From CBDDLJ01 sp965230635 (GTDB lineage: Bacteria > Pseudomonadota > Gammaproteobacteria > UBA1113), in assembly GCA_965230635.1 (NCBI GenBank), contig CBDDLJ010000016.1:248001-312000 (forward strand): a stretch of DNA of 64,000 nt, written 5' to 3'. Below are positions 9,449 to 18,344 of the stretch, piece after piece. A model generated the notes under the pieces. The model did no database searches, had not been told where the DNA came from, and saw only the letters and a list, made by a program, of their open reading frames with translations. Made by a program: the position numbers and the translations under genes. The first letter of the stretch is position 1, and each line of letters begins with the position of its first letter.

Positions 9449-10331
9449 CAATGACATTTTTTCCTAGCATTTCTGACAATTGGTATTGTGGCGATTGCTT
9501 AGGATCTTTCATGGATAAAAAAGGCAGATAAAAGGTTTGCTCTAACATATATTGCCCTGCCAATGCCGCATGTGACACAGTATCAGTAAAAACTAACCAC
9601 GTACTGCCTGCCGCAAAATCAACCGGTGTTTTATTAACCTGTTGCTGATAATGATCATCCAATTTCATGTGGTCATGTAGCTTTAGCATGTAATGATCGT
9701 AAAGGCTGCGTTTATTTTTTGTAATGCCCAGCAATTTTAGTAGTGTGTGTTTTCCAATAAAAGGCGGATTAATCGTAGGAAGAAAGCGCTTAGCAACGTG
9801 TTGAAAAGGTTCACCAACATGCCAGTTGCGAGCGATACCATGGGGATTAATATTGACAAATACGCGTAAGATTCGTTTTTCTCGCATAGGTGTTGCAGGG
9901 AATGCATCGACATGTAAACGACTGTCATCTTTCTTTTTAGAGGTGATACGTCCTTTCGCTTCAATAGTGCGTAAACTGGTTCGGCCTGTGATTAATTGAG
10001 GTGAGTAAAAAGGCAGTAAATCGTGAACAAATTTTTCAGCTGTCTGCTGAAAGCGACACATTAATTTTTTTATTTTCACAGATAGATCTTTTTTTGCGCA
10101 ACAGCCAGCTATTTCTCTGTTTAATGGATTATAACTAATATTTTTCGCTTTGCTATGACTAATGTTGTCTTGAATTAAATCGATTTCATTTAATTGCAAT
10201 TTAAATGATAACTGCGGAAAGTATAGAATTTTACCACTTTCTAGCGAACAAATGGCTTTATTTTGTTCGTTTTCAGTAAAGTGAGCATGATGATTATCTT
10301 GTTCAAATATATCTATTTTTGGCATTATCAT
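9417..10331 (-). CDS. kdoO: Kdo hydroxylase, Fe(II)/2-oxoglutarate-type dioxygenase
   Basis: The protein resembles the Kdo 3-hydroxylase KdoO, which oxidises Kdo to Ko in the LPS inner core. A likely iron facial triad is visible: H140 and D142 (in RLHVDAFP) and distal H254 (in DTVSHAAL). Length is 304 residues and there is no signal peptide. The family start context suggests M3 (10325) as an alternative first residue. It is convergent with, and overlaps, waaF, and the LPS setting supports the assignment. Substitution of Kdo by Ko would make the core more acid-stable; that is inference for this organism. Confidence 0.85.
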   Translation of the reverse strand: MIMPKIDIFEQDNHHAHFTENEQNKAICSLESGKILYFPQLSFKLQLNEIDLIQDNISHSKAKNISYNPLNREIAGCCAKKDLSVKIKKLMCRFQQTAEKFVHDLLPFYSPQLITGRTSLRTIEAKGRITSKKKDDSRLHVDAFPATPMREKRILRVFVNINPHGIARNWHVGEPFQHVAKRFLPTINPPFIGKHTLLKLLGITKNKRSLYDHYMLKLHDHMKLDDHYQQQVNKTPVDFAAGSTWLVFTDTVSHAALAGQYMLEQTFYLPFLSMKDPKQSPQYQLSEMLGKNVIAMPTMLAVPH

Positions 10332-10434
10332 TCCTTGGTTAAATTACAATTGTCGGTTATATTATCTAACGATGTTGCTGGCTTAGCAAGAAACGTGTCA
10401 TAGTAGATATAGTTATAACAGGGGTATTAATTCA

Positions 10435-11967
10435 GTGCAGACAAACGATAATATAAAGTGGCTAATTTTAGTGGCAATGTCAGCAGCATTGTCCCTGGTA
10501 TTTATTGATCAAACAGCCATTTCTGTTGCGTTACCCAGTATTCAACGTGAATTTAATCTCAGCTATACAAAAGTACAATGGATAATAAATGCCTATGCTT
10601 TAGTATTAGTGTCTACATTAATTATTAGTGGTCGGTTAAGTGATATCATTACCCATCGCAATACTTATTTAATGGGTATCTTGTTGTTTTGTATTATGTC
10701 GTTGATGTGTGGCTATGCAACAACAATCGATAGGCTATTATTAGCACGCTGTTTGCAAGGATTATCAGGTGCGCTGATGATACCAGCTGCTAGCGTTATT
10801 GTTGTCAGCAGTTTTCCTGAAGAAAAACGTGGTCGAGCAATGGGTATTTATGTTGGTTTGGCTTCAATATTTTTATCCGTAGGTCCTTTTATCGGCGGCT
10901 ATGTGACGGAAACATTTGGTTGGCGCTGGGTTTTTTGGGTCAATATTCCTATTGGTTTTACAGGCTTTGTTTTTGCTCTTTTTACTGTGCCAAAACGGAA
11001 GGCAGTATCACGTCAATTCATGACTGATTTTCCTGGATTTATCACATTGCTGTGCACTATTGTACCGTTTATCTTTGCTACCATTGAATCGGTTAATCGA
11101 GGCATATTTTCATGGTTGATCATAGGCTTGCTACTCTTCAGTGTTACTAGTTTTTTTGTTTTTATTTTCATTGAAAAGCGGGTAGAAAAGCCTTTAGTTG
11201 ATTTAACCTTATTCCAAAATAAAATATTTTCAACTTGTAGCTATATTACTTTGCAAGATCAGTTTTGTCTTTCAATGGTGGTTTTTTTCATGCTGTTTTT
11301 ACAATATGTTATTGCGTTAACACCAACCCTCAGTGGTTTACTACTGATGACAGTAACATTGCCAATCTTTATCACAGCACCGCTTGCAGGTTATTTACGC
11401 GATAAAATAGGCTTTGTTACGCCTATACGGTTGGGTATCGTGTTACTAGCAATAGGCTTATTGTGGATTGCTATTGTCAATCATAAACATAATGCGATGT
11501 TGTTAATCCCTGGATTCATTTGTGTCGGTGCCGGTGCACCTTTCGTCTTAACGATAAGCTTAACAACGGCACTAAACTCTGTTGCTTTTTCACAACGTGG
11601 GGCTGCCTCGGGAATAATAGCAACATTTAAACATCTTGGTATTGTATCAGGAATCGCTATCTTAGGCTCAGTTATTGGCCATTTTTATCATACTAAACTA
11701 GCGCATTTTTTGCAGACAAATGCCGATTATCAACAGTTATCTGTTGCTGATGTCGATGGAATTTTAGCCGGAACAGTACAGACGAAAACGGCAATTGCCC
11801 ATTTATCAACAGCAGCACAAGAACAATTAGTGGAGGGTGCAAGAGCAGCTTACCAATATGGTTTTACTGTTGCTGCCGTTTTTGCACTGATTATTGTTTT
11901 CTTAACAATAGGTTGGACTGTGTGTTTTTCAAAGCATATTCAGCGCAAGTGTAATAATCCAGCATAG
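10435..11967 (+). CDS. MFS multidrug exporter, DHA2 (EmrB/QacA-like) family
   Basis: This 510-residue integral membrane protein has about 14 hydrophobic segments, as in the DHA2 drug:proton antiporters. The early FIDQTAISVALPSIQ stretch and the GRLSDI motif A after helix 2 are characteristic, with a second RDKIGF-like loop in the C-terminal half. The start is GTG at 10435 with AGGGG about 12 bases upstream. No EmrA-type adaptor gene is adjacent, so it may act alone in the inner membrane. Substrates cannot be predicted. Confidence 0.88.
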   Translation: MQTNDNIKWLILVAMSAALSLVFIDQTAISVALPSIQREFNLSYTKVQWIINAYALVLVSTLIISGRLSDIITHRNTYLMGILLFCIMSLMCGYATTIDRLLLARCLQGLSGALMIPAASVIVVSSFPEEKRGRAMGIYVGLASIFLSVGPFIGGYVTETFGWRWVFWVNIPIGFTGFVFALFTVPKRKAVSRQFMTDFPGFITLLCTIVPFIFATIESVNRGIFSWLIIGLLLFSVTSFFVFIFIEKRVEKPLVDLTLFQNKIFSTCSYITLQDQFCLSMVVFFMLFLQYVIALTPTLSGLLLMTVTLPIFITAPLAGYLRDKIGFVTPIRLGIVLLAIGLLWIAIVNHKHNAMLLIPGFICVGAGAPFVLTISLTTALNSVAFSQRGAASGIIATFKHLGIVSGIAILGSVIGHFYHTKLAHFLQTNADYQQLSVADVDGILAGTVQTKTAIAHLSTAAQEQLVEGARAAYQYGFTVAAVFALIIVFLTIGWTVCFSKHIQRKCNNPA

Positions 11968-11983
11968 CTAACCTGTTGAGTTA

Positions 11984-12013
11984 CCGCTAAGCAAGTCTAG
12001 GTTTGCTTAGCGG
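11984..12013. terminator. Hairpin between convergent MFS and htpX genes
   Basis: An 11-bp perfect stem (CCGCTAAGCAA with its complement) and an 8-base loop lie between the two convergent stop codons. No strong T-run follows on either strand, so termination efficiency is unsure, but the position suits a shared bidirectional terminator. Confidence 0.5.
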
Positions 12014-12024
12014 AAGTAGTAAAA

Positions 12025-12921
12025 TTAGGCTTTCTGCAATTTTTTAATACGTTCCTCAAGCGGCGGATGGCTGGCAAATAAGCTGAGCCTACCGGAACGA
12101 TTTGAAATTTTTAATGAATTGATTGTTTTACCTCGCTTGTCTTCAAAACCCATTTTTTCAAATGTATTTTGCAAGCATTTTAAGGCACCAATCATTTTGC
12201 TTGTTCCTGCCAGCTTGGCACCACCGGCATCAGCGCGGAATTCACGCCAGCGTGAGAATGCGGCGACCACAATACTACCTAGCAGTGTTAGTAGTATATC
12301 CAGCACCACAGACAGTAGGAAAAAAGTCATGTTAGAGATGCCTTTATTGTCATCTCGAGAAATAGCCGTTGCGATAGCATAGGCAATGATTCTTGAGAAG
12401 AAAAGTGCAAATGCATTGACGATACCTTGTAATAAGGTCATGGTAACCATATCGCCATTTGCTATGTGAGAAATTTCATGGGCAAGAACACCTTCTATGG
12501 CATCGTTATCCATATGCTGCAATAAACCGGTTGATACGGCAACTAATGCATTGCGTTTAGACGGCCCAGTAGCAAATGCATTGACCTCTGGAGAATGGTA
12601 TATCCCGAGTTCAGGTGTTGTCGGTAATCCAGCGCGTTGTGCTAATGTTTGTACGGTATTATATAACTGGCGCTCGGTGCTGTTGCTAGTATTAGGATCA
12701 ATGATGGTGACCCCCATCATTTTTTTTGCCATGAACTTGGACAGCAAAAGTGAAATAAATGAACCACCCATACCCCAGATAAGACAAAAAATAGCCAGTG
12801 ATTGATAATCAATGCCGTGTGCCGTTAAGTAGGGTTTTACACCCAATAAAGATAAAACTATCGATATCGTCGTAACGACTAAGAGATTCGTAATGATAAA
12901 TAAAAATACACGTTTAGCCAT
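12025..12921 (-). CDS. htpX: Membrane metalloprotease HtpX
   Basis: HtpX is a zinc-dependent endoprotease of the inner membrane that degrades misfolded membrane proteins. The zinc motif HEISH is at 148-152 and the third ligand is E227 in REFRAD. Two N-terminal hydrophobic segments (about 5-28 and 38-60) and two after the active site (about 160-185 and 197-222) match the family layout. Length is 298 residues against 293 in E. coli. It is divergent from lexA, with about 136 bp between the start codons. Confidence 0.95.
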   Translation of the reverse strand: MAKRVFLFIITNLLVVTTISIVLSLLGVKPYLTAHGIDYQSLAIFCLIWGMGGSFISLLLSKFMAKKMMGVTIIDPNTSNSTERQLYNTVQTLAQRAGLPTTPELGIYHSPEVNAFATGPSKRNALVAVSTGLLQHMDNDAIEGVLAHEISHIANGDMVTMTLLQGIVNAFALFFSRIIAYAIATAISRDDNKGISNMTFFLLSVVLDILLTLLGSIVVAAFSRWREFRADAGGAKLAGTSKMIGALKCLQNTFEKMGFEDKRGKTINSLKISNRSGRLSLFASHPPLEERIKKLQKA

Positions 12922-12999
12922 ACTAATACCTCTTTATTCAATTAACCTGGATAATCCTAACACAGATTTGCTTTTATGTGAAAAAATAGCAATTTTTTC

Positions 13000-13028
13000 T
13001 TGAGAGTTCTCAGGTTGTCTACTATAGT
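13000..13028 (+). promoter_or_regulatory. Sigma-70 type promoter for lexA
   Basis: A -35 box TTGAGA (13000-13005) and a -10 box TATAGT (13023-13028) are separated by 17 bp, each matching the consensus at five of six positions. The ATG of lexA is 30 bp downstream. I see no classical CTGT-N8-ACAG operator here. Confidence 0.6.
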
Positions 13029-13057
13029 TGACATGAAGGAACATTTGGAGAACTATT

Positions 13058-13651
13058 ATGCTAACAGTGAGACAGTTGGAAACATTAGAATTTATTGAAA
13101 AATTTATTTCAGAACATGGGTATGCACCAACCACGGTGGAAACGGCAAAAGGGATTGGCATAAAATCCAAAGGTGTTGTTCATCGTTACATTAAAGCGTT
13201 GGAGCAAGCAGGCAAACTGAATATTATTCCCTTTAAACACCGCAATATATCGTTAGTGGAAACAACGCTTGTTGCTAATGGTCAAATTCCACTCTTTGGA
13301 AAGATTGCTGCGGGTCAGCCGATCGAAGCAATTGAAGATCATCAATTCGTCGATTTATCTTGCCTCACTGGAGAGCAGCGTTATGCCTTGCGTGTGTATG
13401 GCAATTCGATGATCGACGAAGGAATTATGGATGGTGATTTGGTTATTTGTGAACACTGCCAAACAGCAACAAATGGAGCGATTGTCGTGGCATTGATTGA
13501 TAATGAATGCGCAACTTTAAAGCGATTTACACGCAATATGGATAATACCATTACCTTGAGTCCGGCTAATGCGGATTATCTACCCATGCAATACGAGGCA
13601 GATCGTGTCAAAGTACAAGGTGTCTTTATTGGCTTAGTGCGTTTGCAGTAA
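13058..13651 (+). CDS. lexA: LexA-type SOS repressor
   Basis: The protein has a winged-helix N-terminal DNA-binding domain (residues 1-65) and an S24-type autoproteolytic domain. The scissile Ala85-Gly86 bond lies in KIAAGQP, the catalytic serine is S117 in GNSM and the general base is K155 in TLKRF. All key residues for RecA-stimulated self-cleavage are present. Length is 197 residues against 202 in E. coli. The recognition helix region (TTVETAKGIGIKSKG) differs from that of E. coli, where it is PTRAEIAQRLGFRSPN-like, so the operator sequence may differ. GGAG precedes the ATG. It is transcribed alone, divergently from htpX. Confidence 0.93.
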   Translation: MLTVRQLETLEFIEKFISEHGYAPTTVETAKGIGIKSKGVVHRYIKALEQAGKLNIIPFKHRNISLVETTLVANGQIPLFGKIAAGQPIEAIEDHQFVDLSCLTGEQRYALRVYGNSMIDEGIMDGDLVICEHCQTATNGAIVVALIDNECATLKRFTRNMDNTITLSPANADYLPMQYEADRVKVQGVFIGLVRLQ

Positions 13652-13853
13652 ATCATGATTTATTTTCTATCTGTGATTGGCGATGCAGTAAACGGGTTGG
13701 TAGTAAGTTTGCTATAATTATAGGGTTTTTAATCATTTACTTGCGATGTTAGCGTGATAACGTTCAATTAGCTCCGGTATGGCCATAATCAGCGGACGAT
13801 GGTTGGATAAAATGAAATTTTTTGCACAACTTCGATAGAAATGCTGTCATTAC

Positions 13854-14887
13854 TTGTTTGTCATATTGCTCTGTTTTATTATCTCTGCCTGTGGGAAAGA
13901 CGAGCAAGCGGATCAATCCTTTGAAAAATTGGTCAAAACCATAGTCGTTGCCGATCCAAAAGATTACACTAGTTTTTCTTATCCTGGTATTGTTGCAGCT
14001 AATCAAAATGTGGATTTGGCTTTCCAAGTGTCTGGTCAGTTGGTTAAGTTTCCTATTGTTGAAGGACAACTGGTCGACAAGGATCAATTGCTTGGCAAAT
14101 TAGATTCACGTGATTTTCAAAATACCTTTAATTGTAAGGCAAGCAAATTATGAAAAATCCAAAAAGGATTTATGGCTTGCTAAAAAATTACTAAAAACAC
14201 AAACTATTCCTCAAGCAAAATACGATGAAATGTGGGAAAATTTTGAAATCAGCAAGGCTGATTTGGCTATTGCGAATAAAGCACTGCATGATACCTTGTT
14301 GCGAGCTCCTTTTGCTGGTGTGATTGCTAAGACTTACATCAATAATTTTCAAAACATCAGAGCAAAAGAGCCAGTTGTTAGTTTACAAGATATTTCTCAT
14401 TTCTTGCCGAAAAAGCACCGGTTGAAAAAGGAAAACAAGCGTCGAGCATTGGTTATGTTATATTTAATAATATTCCTGAAAAACGTTTTCCTATCGCATT
14501 AAAAGAGTATTCTACGCAGGCAGATAAAGTGACGCAAACGTATCGTGTGACGCTTGTCATGCAACAAGATGCCCATTATAAGTTTTTCCAGGAATGACAG
14601 CAACGTTTTATCCATCTAGTAAACAAGCAGAAAAATTGTTTCAACAGACTTATTTTATCCCTGTCTCAGCAGTCAGTGCTAATGAGAGTGGTGGTGATTT
14701 TGTTTCGATAGTCAATGATGAAACAAAGCAAGTAGAACAACGCTTGGTAGAAGTAGGTACTATGAGTGGTGATGATATCGTCATCTTATCAGGATTGAAA
14801 CCAAGAGAACGTATTGTTACCGCAGGTGCTTCTTACTTGAGATCCAATATGAAAGTTCGTCTATTTGATGAAAAAGTAGGCTATTAA
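13854..14887 (+). pseudogene. RND efflux periplasmic adaptor (HlyD/AcrA type), disrupted
   Basis: Four frame segments together read as a membrane fusion protein. The first has a lipoprotein signal with an ISAC lipobox and a biotinyl-like domain, ending at DFQNTFN. A one-base shift near 14133 leads to the coiled-coil part and LLRAPFAGVIAK. Another break near 14402 drops part of the barrel domain and leads to a stretch ending FFQE. A further shift near 14590 leads to GMTATFYPS and the C-terminal domain. The TTG at 13854 is only an apparent start. The gene runs straight into the broken pump gene, so the pair was once an efflux operon. It cannot give a normal adaptor. Confidence 0.87.
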
Positions 14888-17067
14888 ATGAGCCTCGGAA
14901 AATTTGCTTTAGATAAAACGGTTGTTGTTGTTTCACTTACTATCGTATTATTTATTGTTGGCATTTTTTCTTTTCTAAATTTAAGTCGCTTAGAAGATCC
15001 TGAATTTACCATAAAAGAAGCAAAAGTCATCACGCTGTATCCAGGTGCTCGTCCTATGGAAGTGGAAAAAGAGGTGACTGACAAACTAGAAGTTGCTATT
15101 CAGCAGCTAGGACAGTTAAAAAAAATAAAATCTGAATCACGAGAAGGTATTTCTATTATCACACCAGTCTGTTTCGGATCAATTTGATGCCGTGAAAGAT
15201 ATTGAAAATTTAGTTATCACCGATGAAAATACCGATCGGATATTTCGCTTAAAAGATGTTACGACTATAACGCGCGATTGTGAAGATCTACCTAATAAAT
15301 TAATGCGATATAACGGTCAACGTGCTGTTGGCTTAGGTATTTCAACGGTTGCTGGTGGCAATGTTGTTAACATGGGGCGAGCTGTTGAAAAACGGATTGT
15401 TGAATTGGCCAGTCAATCGCTTCTTGGCATAGCGTTTCATCCTATCTATATTCAATCAGACACTGTAACAAATTAGATCAATAGTTTTATGATCAGCCTA
15501 GTGGAAGCGATTATTATTGTTATCGTGATTTTATTGGTTTTTATGGGACTTAGCAGCGGAATGATTATTGGCTTAGTTTTGCTAATTAATATCACGATTA
15601 CCTTTGTTTTTATGTTTTTTTTTCAGACTGCCCTAGAGCGTATATCGTTAGGTGCGTTGATTATTGCATTAGGGATGTTAGTGGATAATGCGATAGTTAT
15701 TACCGATGGTATTTTAGTGAAAATGACAAAAGGTGAAAATAGAAGACAAGCGGCTATTAAGGTCATTGTTTACCGTGATCTCTGTCTCTTTAGGTTTAAG
15801 TTGGATATTAGCTGTGACGTTGATACCATTACTTTGTGTTAACTATTTAAAACCAACATTGCACAAAGAAGCTAAATCTGCCTATAGTATTTTTTTGATT
15901 TATCATCAGTTTCTTTGTTTCGCGATAAAAATGCGTATAGTAACTGTGATGATTTGTGCTGGCTTGCTAGCACTTTCAATCTATGAATTTACCTTGTTAG
16001 AAAAAGGCTTTTTCCCGAATCAACAATGGCTGTGTTTCGTGTAGATTATTGGCTTCCACAAGAGACAGATATTCGACAAGTGAGTGATGATGTAAACATA
16101 ATCGAAAAACATATTGCAAGCATGTCGGGAGTCAACAGTGTTTCAACCTTTATCGGCGGCGGTGCATTAAGTTTCACATTAATTTATACACCAGAAGATG
16201 ATAATCCAAGTTATGGTTTGTTACTGGTCAATACTGAAAGTTATAAAGATATTCCCCAGTTAATAGATGAAGTTTCTACTTACTTACTTAGTTATTCAAA
16301 ACCTTATTTACAATAGTAAACGTCGTTTTTGAAACCTCGCAAGTAAGCACTATACTCACTTAGAATAGGTCAACAATATAGGGAACCGCTATAAGCGTTA
16401 CAATCGTCGTCGAACTATTACGATGAAAGCCGATCCTTTAGCAGGAAATGCCAGTGCGTTACTTGAACGTTTAATGCCAAAAATTGCCAATATTGATGTG
16501 CCAACCGGCTATATGATTGAGTACGGTGGCGAATATGAAAGTTCAGTCAATGCACCAGCCGCTTTAGCAAAAAAAGCGCCTGTTGTATTTATTTCTATGG
16601 TGCTGCTAGTTATTTTCTTATTTAATGCTTTACGTCAGCTATTAATTATTTGGTTATGTGTCCCACTCTCGTTTATCGGTGTCACCGTTGGCTTATTATT
16701 AACAGGCCAGTCTTTTGGTTTTATAGCATTATTAGGCTTCCTAAGCTTGCCAGGCATGTTAATTAAAAATGTTATCGTATTATTGGATTAAATTGAAATC
16801 GATCATAAGCAAGGTAAACCGCCATTAACAGCGATCATTTACTCAGCCATGAGTCGTATGCGTCCTGTTTCAATGGCTGCATTAACGACTATTTTAGGAA
16901 TGATTCCTTTATTATTCGATGTTTTCTTTATTAGCATAGCGGTAACCATCATGTTTGGTTTAGCTTTTACTATGATACTCACATTAGTGATTGTGCCTGT
17001 ATTCTATTCTATATTTTATAAAGTAAAATATGATGCGTCTTTGGTTGATATCAAAAAGCTGTGGTGA
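14888..17067 (+). pseudogene. RND efflux pump permease (AcrB type), disrupted
   Basis: The start is intact (KFALDKTVVV, then RLEDPEFTIK and EVTDKLE), but the gene is about 2.2 kb against roughly 3.1 kb for a working pump. Much of the first periplasmic loop is missing after 15180. Frames change near 15187, 15476, 15780 and 16030. A truncated palindromic element interrupts 16284-16394, and an in-frame TAA at 16789-16791 follows VIVLLD. Recognisable remains include LGMLVDNAIVITDG of helix 4 and SRMRPVSMAALTTILGMIPL near the end. With deletions, a nonsense codon and an insertion, this is true gene decay rather than read error. Confidence 0.9.
16284..16394. repeat. Truncated palindromic element, copy 3, inside the pump pseudogene
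   Basis: About 111 bp match the right two-thirds of the 1287-1452 element, ending with the same AGGGAACCGCTATAA terminus. The left arm is missing. The inner stem has changed on both sides relative to copy 1 (CTTACTT pairing with AAGTAAG, where copy 1 has GCTTGC and GCAAGC). It ends the reading frame of the pump fragment before it. Confidence 0.8.
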
Positions 17068-17378
17068 GTCAGTTAGCGTCTAAAGCACATCCATAGCTGG
17101 TCAATTTTAAGACAAAAAATAAGCAAAAAACACTTAGCCTGTTATTTACACCGTAATTTATTCACTAATTTTTATCGCGATCTTGTCTGGATTGCACGGT
17201 TTATCATGGTTTGCTGGTGGATCGGATTATTATTTTTACTGCCCGTGTGATCTTTTACAAATAATGCCTTCTTTGATAAAATTGTTAGATAAAAAGCGCA
17301 AAAAATAACCAGATCAGAGGAATTATTAACAATAAACAGCAATCTCACGAATGGGATCTACTCCATGGGAGTTGTTTT
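17068..17378 (+). other. Gene-free gap with possible membrane gene remnant
   Basis: No intact gene lies here. One frame between about 17128 and 17250 reads a basic stretch followed by a single hydrophobic segment (WIARFIMVCWWIGLLFLLPV) and a stop. This looks like the remains of a membrane protein, but I cannot identify it. A GGAG ribosome site for the LuxR-type gene is at the right end. Confidence 0.3.
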
Positions 17379-18215
17379 ATGGAAAATGTGACCCAAAAAA
17401 TCAATTTAGCAGGACATATTGCCCGATCTAAGTCAGCAATGATATATCAATGTTGTAAGAAACTATTTGCAACAACCTGTATAAATTATTTTTGTTACCT
17501 CAGGCGTTACAAGGATGGTACATTTACTTTTCTACCGTCACTAATTGACATAGGTAGTTATCTTTTTGAGGATGCGGTTTATCCTCATAGTTGGATTGCT
17601 GGGATATCATTTGATGCACTAATGTCAGGATACTTTTATTCAGATATTGCTAAGCAAACCAGTAATCAAGAAACCGTTGCCATATCGCAAACACTATTTG
17701 AATCATTTCAAATATCTGCAAGTATTGAAGTCATTGAAAAGCACGATGATTACTGTGATTTTTACAGTTTTGCATCAGATAATGCCGATATTTATTTTAT
17801 TCCCATTCAAGCGCTGTATCAGTTTATTTTTTATTTTAAACAGGAACAGCGTTCAATTATTCTAAATGCCTATGATGATCGATTGACATTTTATAATCAG
17901 GGAATTGCTATCCCTTCTATTCCTATTATTCCGATTGTCGATACGGCAATATCTAACATGGATAAAGAGTATGACCATCTTGCAGCAACACGCTATTATC
18001 TTACCGGAGAGTATGATGACGTTTTTCTGACAAGACGTGAAGTTGATATCTTAAAAAAAATGGGACAAGGCGGCAGTGTAAAATGTTTAGCCAGTGCTCT
18101 CAATATCAGTCCAAGAACCTTTGAACATCATGTGACTAACATCAAAAATAAACTCAGGGTATCCCGTGCTTCAGAAATATTGCATATTGCTAGAATCAAT
18201 AGAATTATTATTTAG
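17379..18215 (+). CDS. LuxR-type transcriptional regulator
   Basis: The C-terminal 65 residues form a LuxR/GerE helix-turn-helix: LTRREVDILKKMGQGG, then KCLASALNISPRTFEHHV, then NIKNKLRV. The N-terminal 190 or so residues would be a sensor domain; I do not recognise a receiver Asp pattern or an acyl-homoserine-lactone signature. A GGAG motif about eight bases upstream supports the ATG at 17379. It is followed after 129 bp by a helical-repeat gene and then the giant ankyrin genes, which makes it a candidate local regulator; that is inference from position only. Confidence 0.83.
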   Translation: MENVTQKINLAGHIARSKSAMIYQCCKKLFATTCINYFCYLRRYKDGTFTFLPSLIDIGSYLFEDAVYPHSWIAGISFDALMSGYFYSDIAKQTSNQETVAISQTLFESFQISASIEVIEKHDDYCDFYSFASDNADIYFIPIQALYQFIFYFKQEQRSIILNAYDDRLTFYNQGIAIPSIPIIPIVDTAISNMDKEYDHLAATRYYLTGEYDDVFLTRREVDILKKMGQGGSVKCLASALNISPRTFEHHVTNIKNKLRVSRASEILHIARINRIII

Positions 18216-18344
18216 CACCGCTTAGTTTTAGCCTCAGAAAATAAAAAAATAGGAAAATTTTCCTATAGAATTTCCGCTTCAAACGTTTAAAATGGTTAAT
18301 GTTTTAACAACTTATTTATTAATCATTGAAGAAGGAAAACCCCC

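Noticed and set aside
12119..12805. Plus-strand open frames within htpX
   Set aside because: They are shadows of the htpX gene on the other strand; their translations show no domain or start signal.
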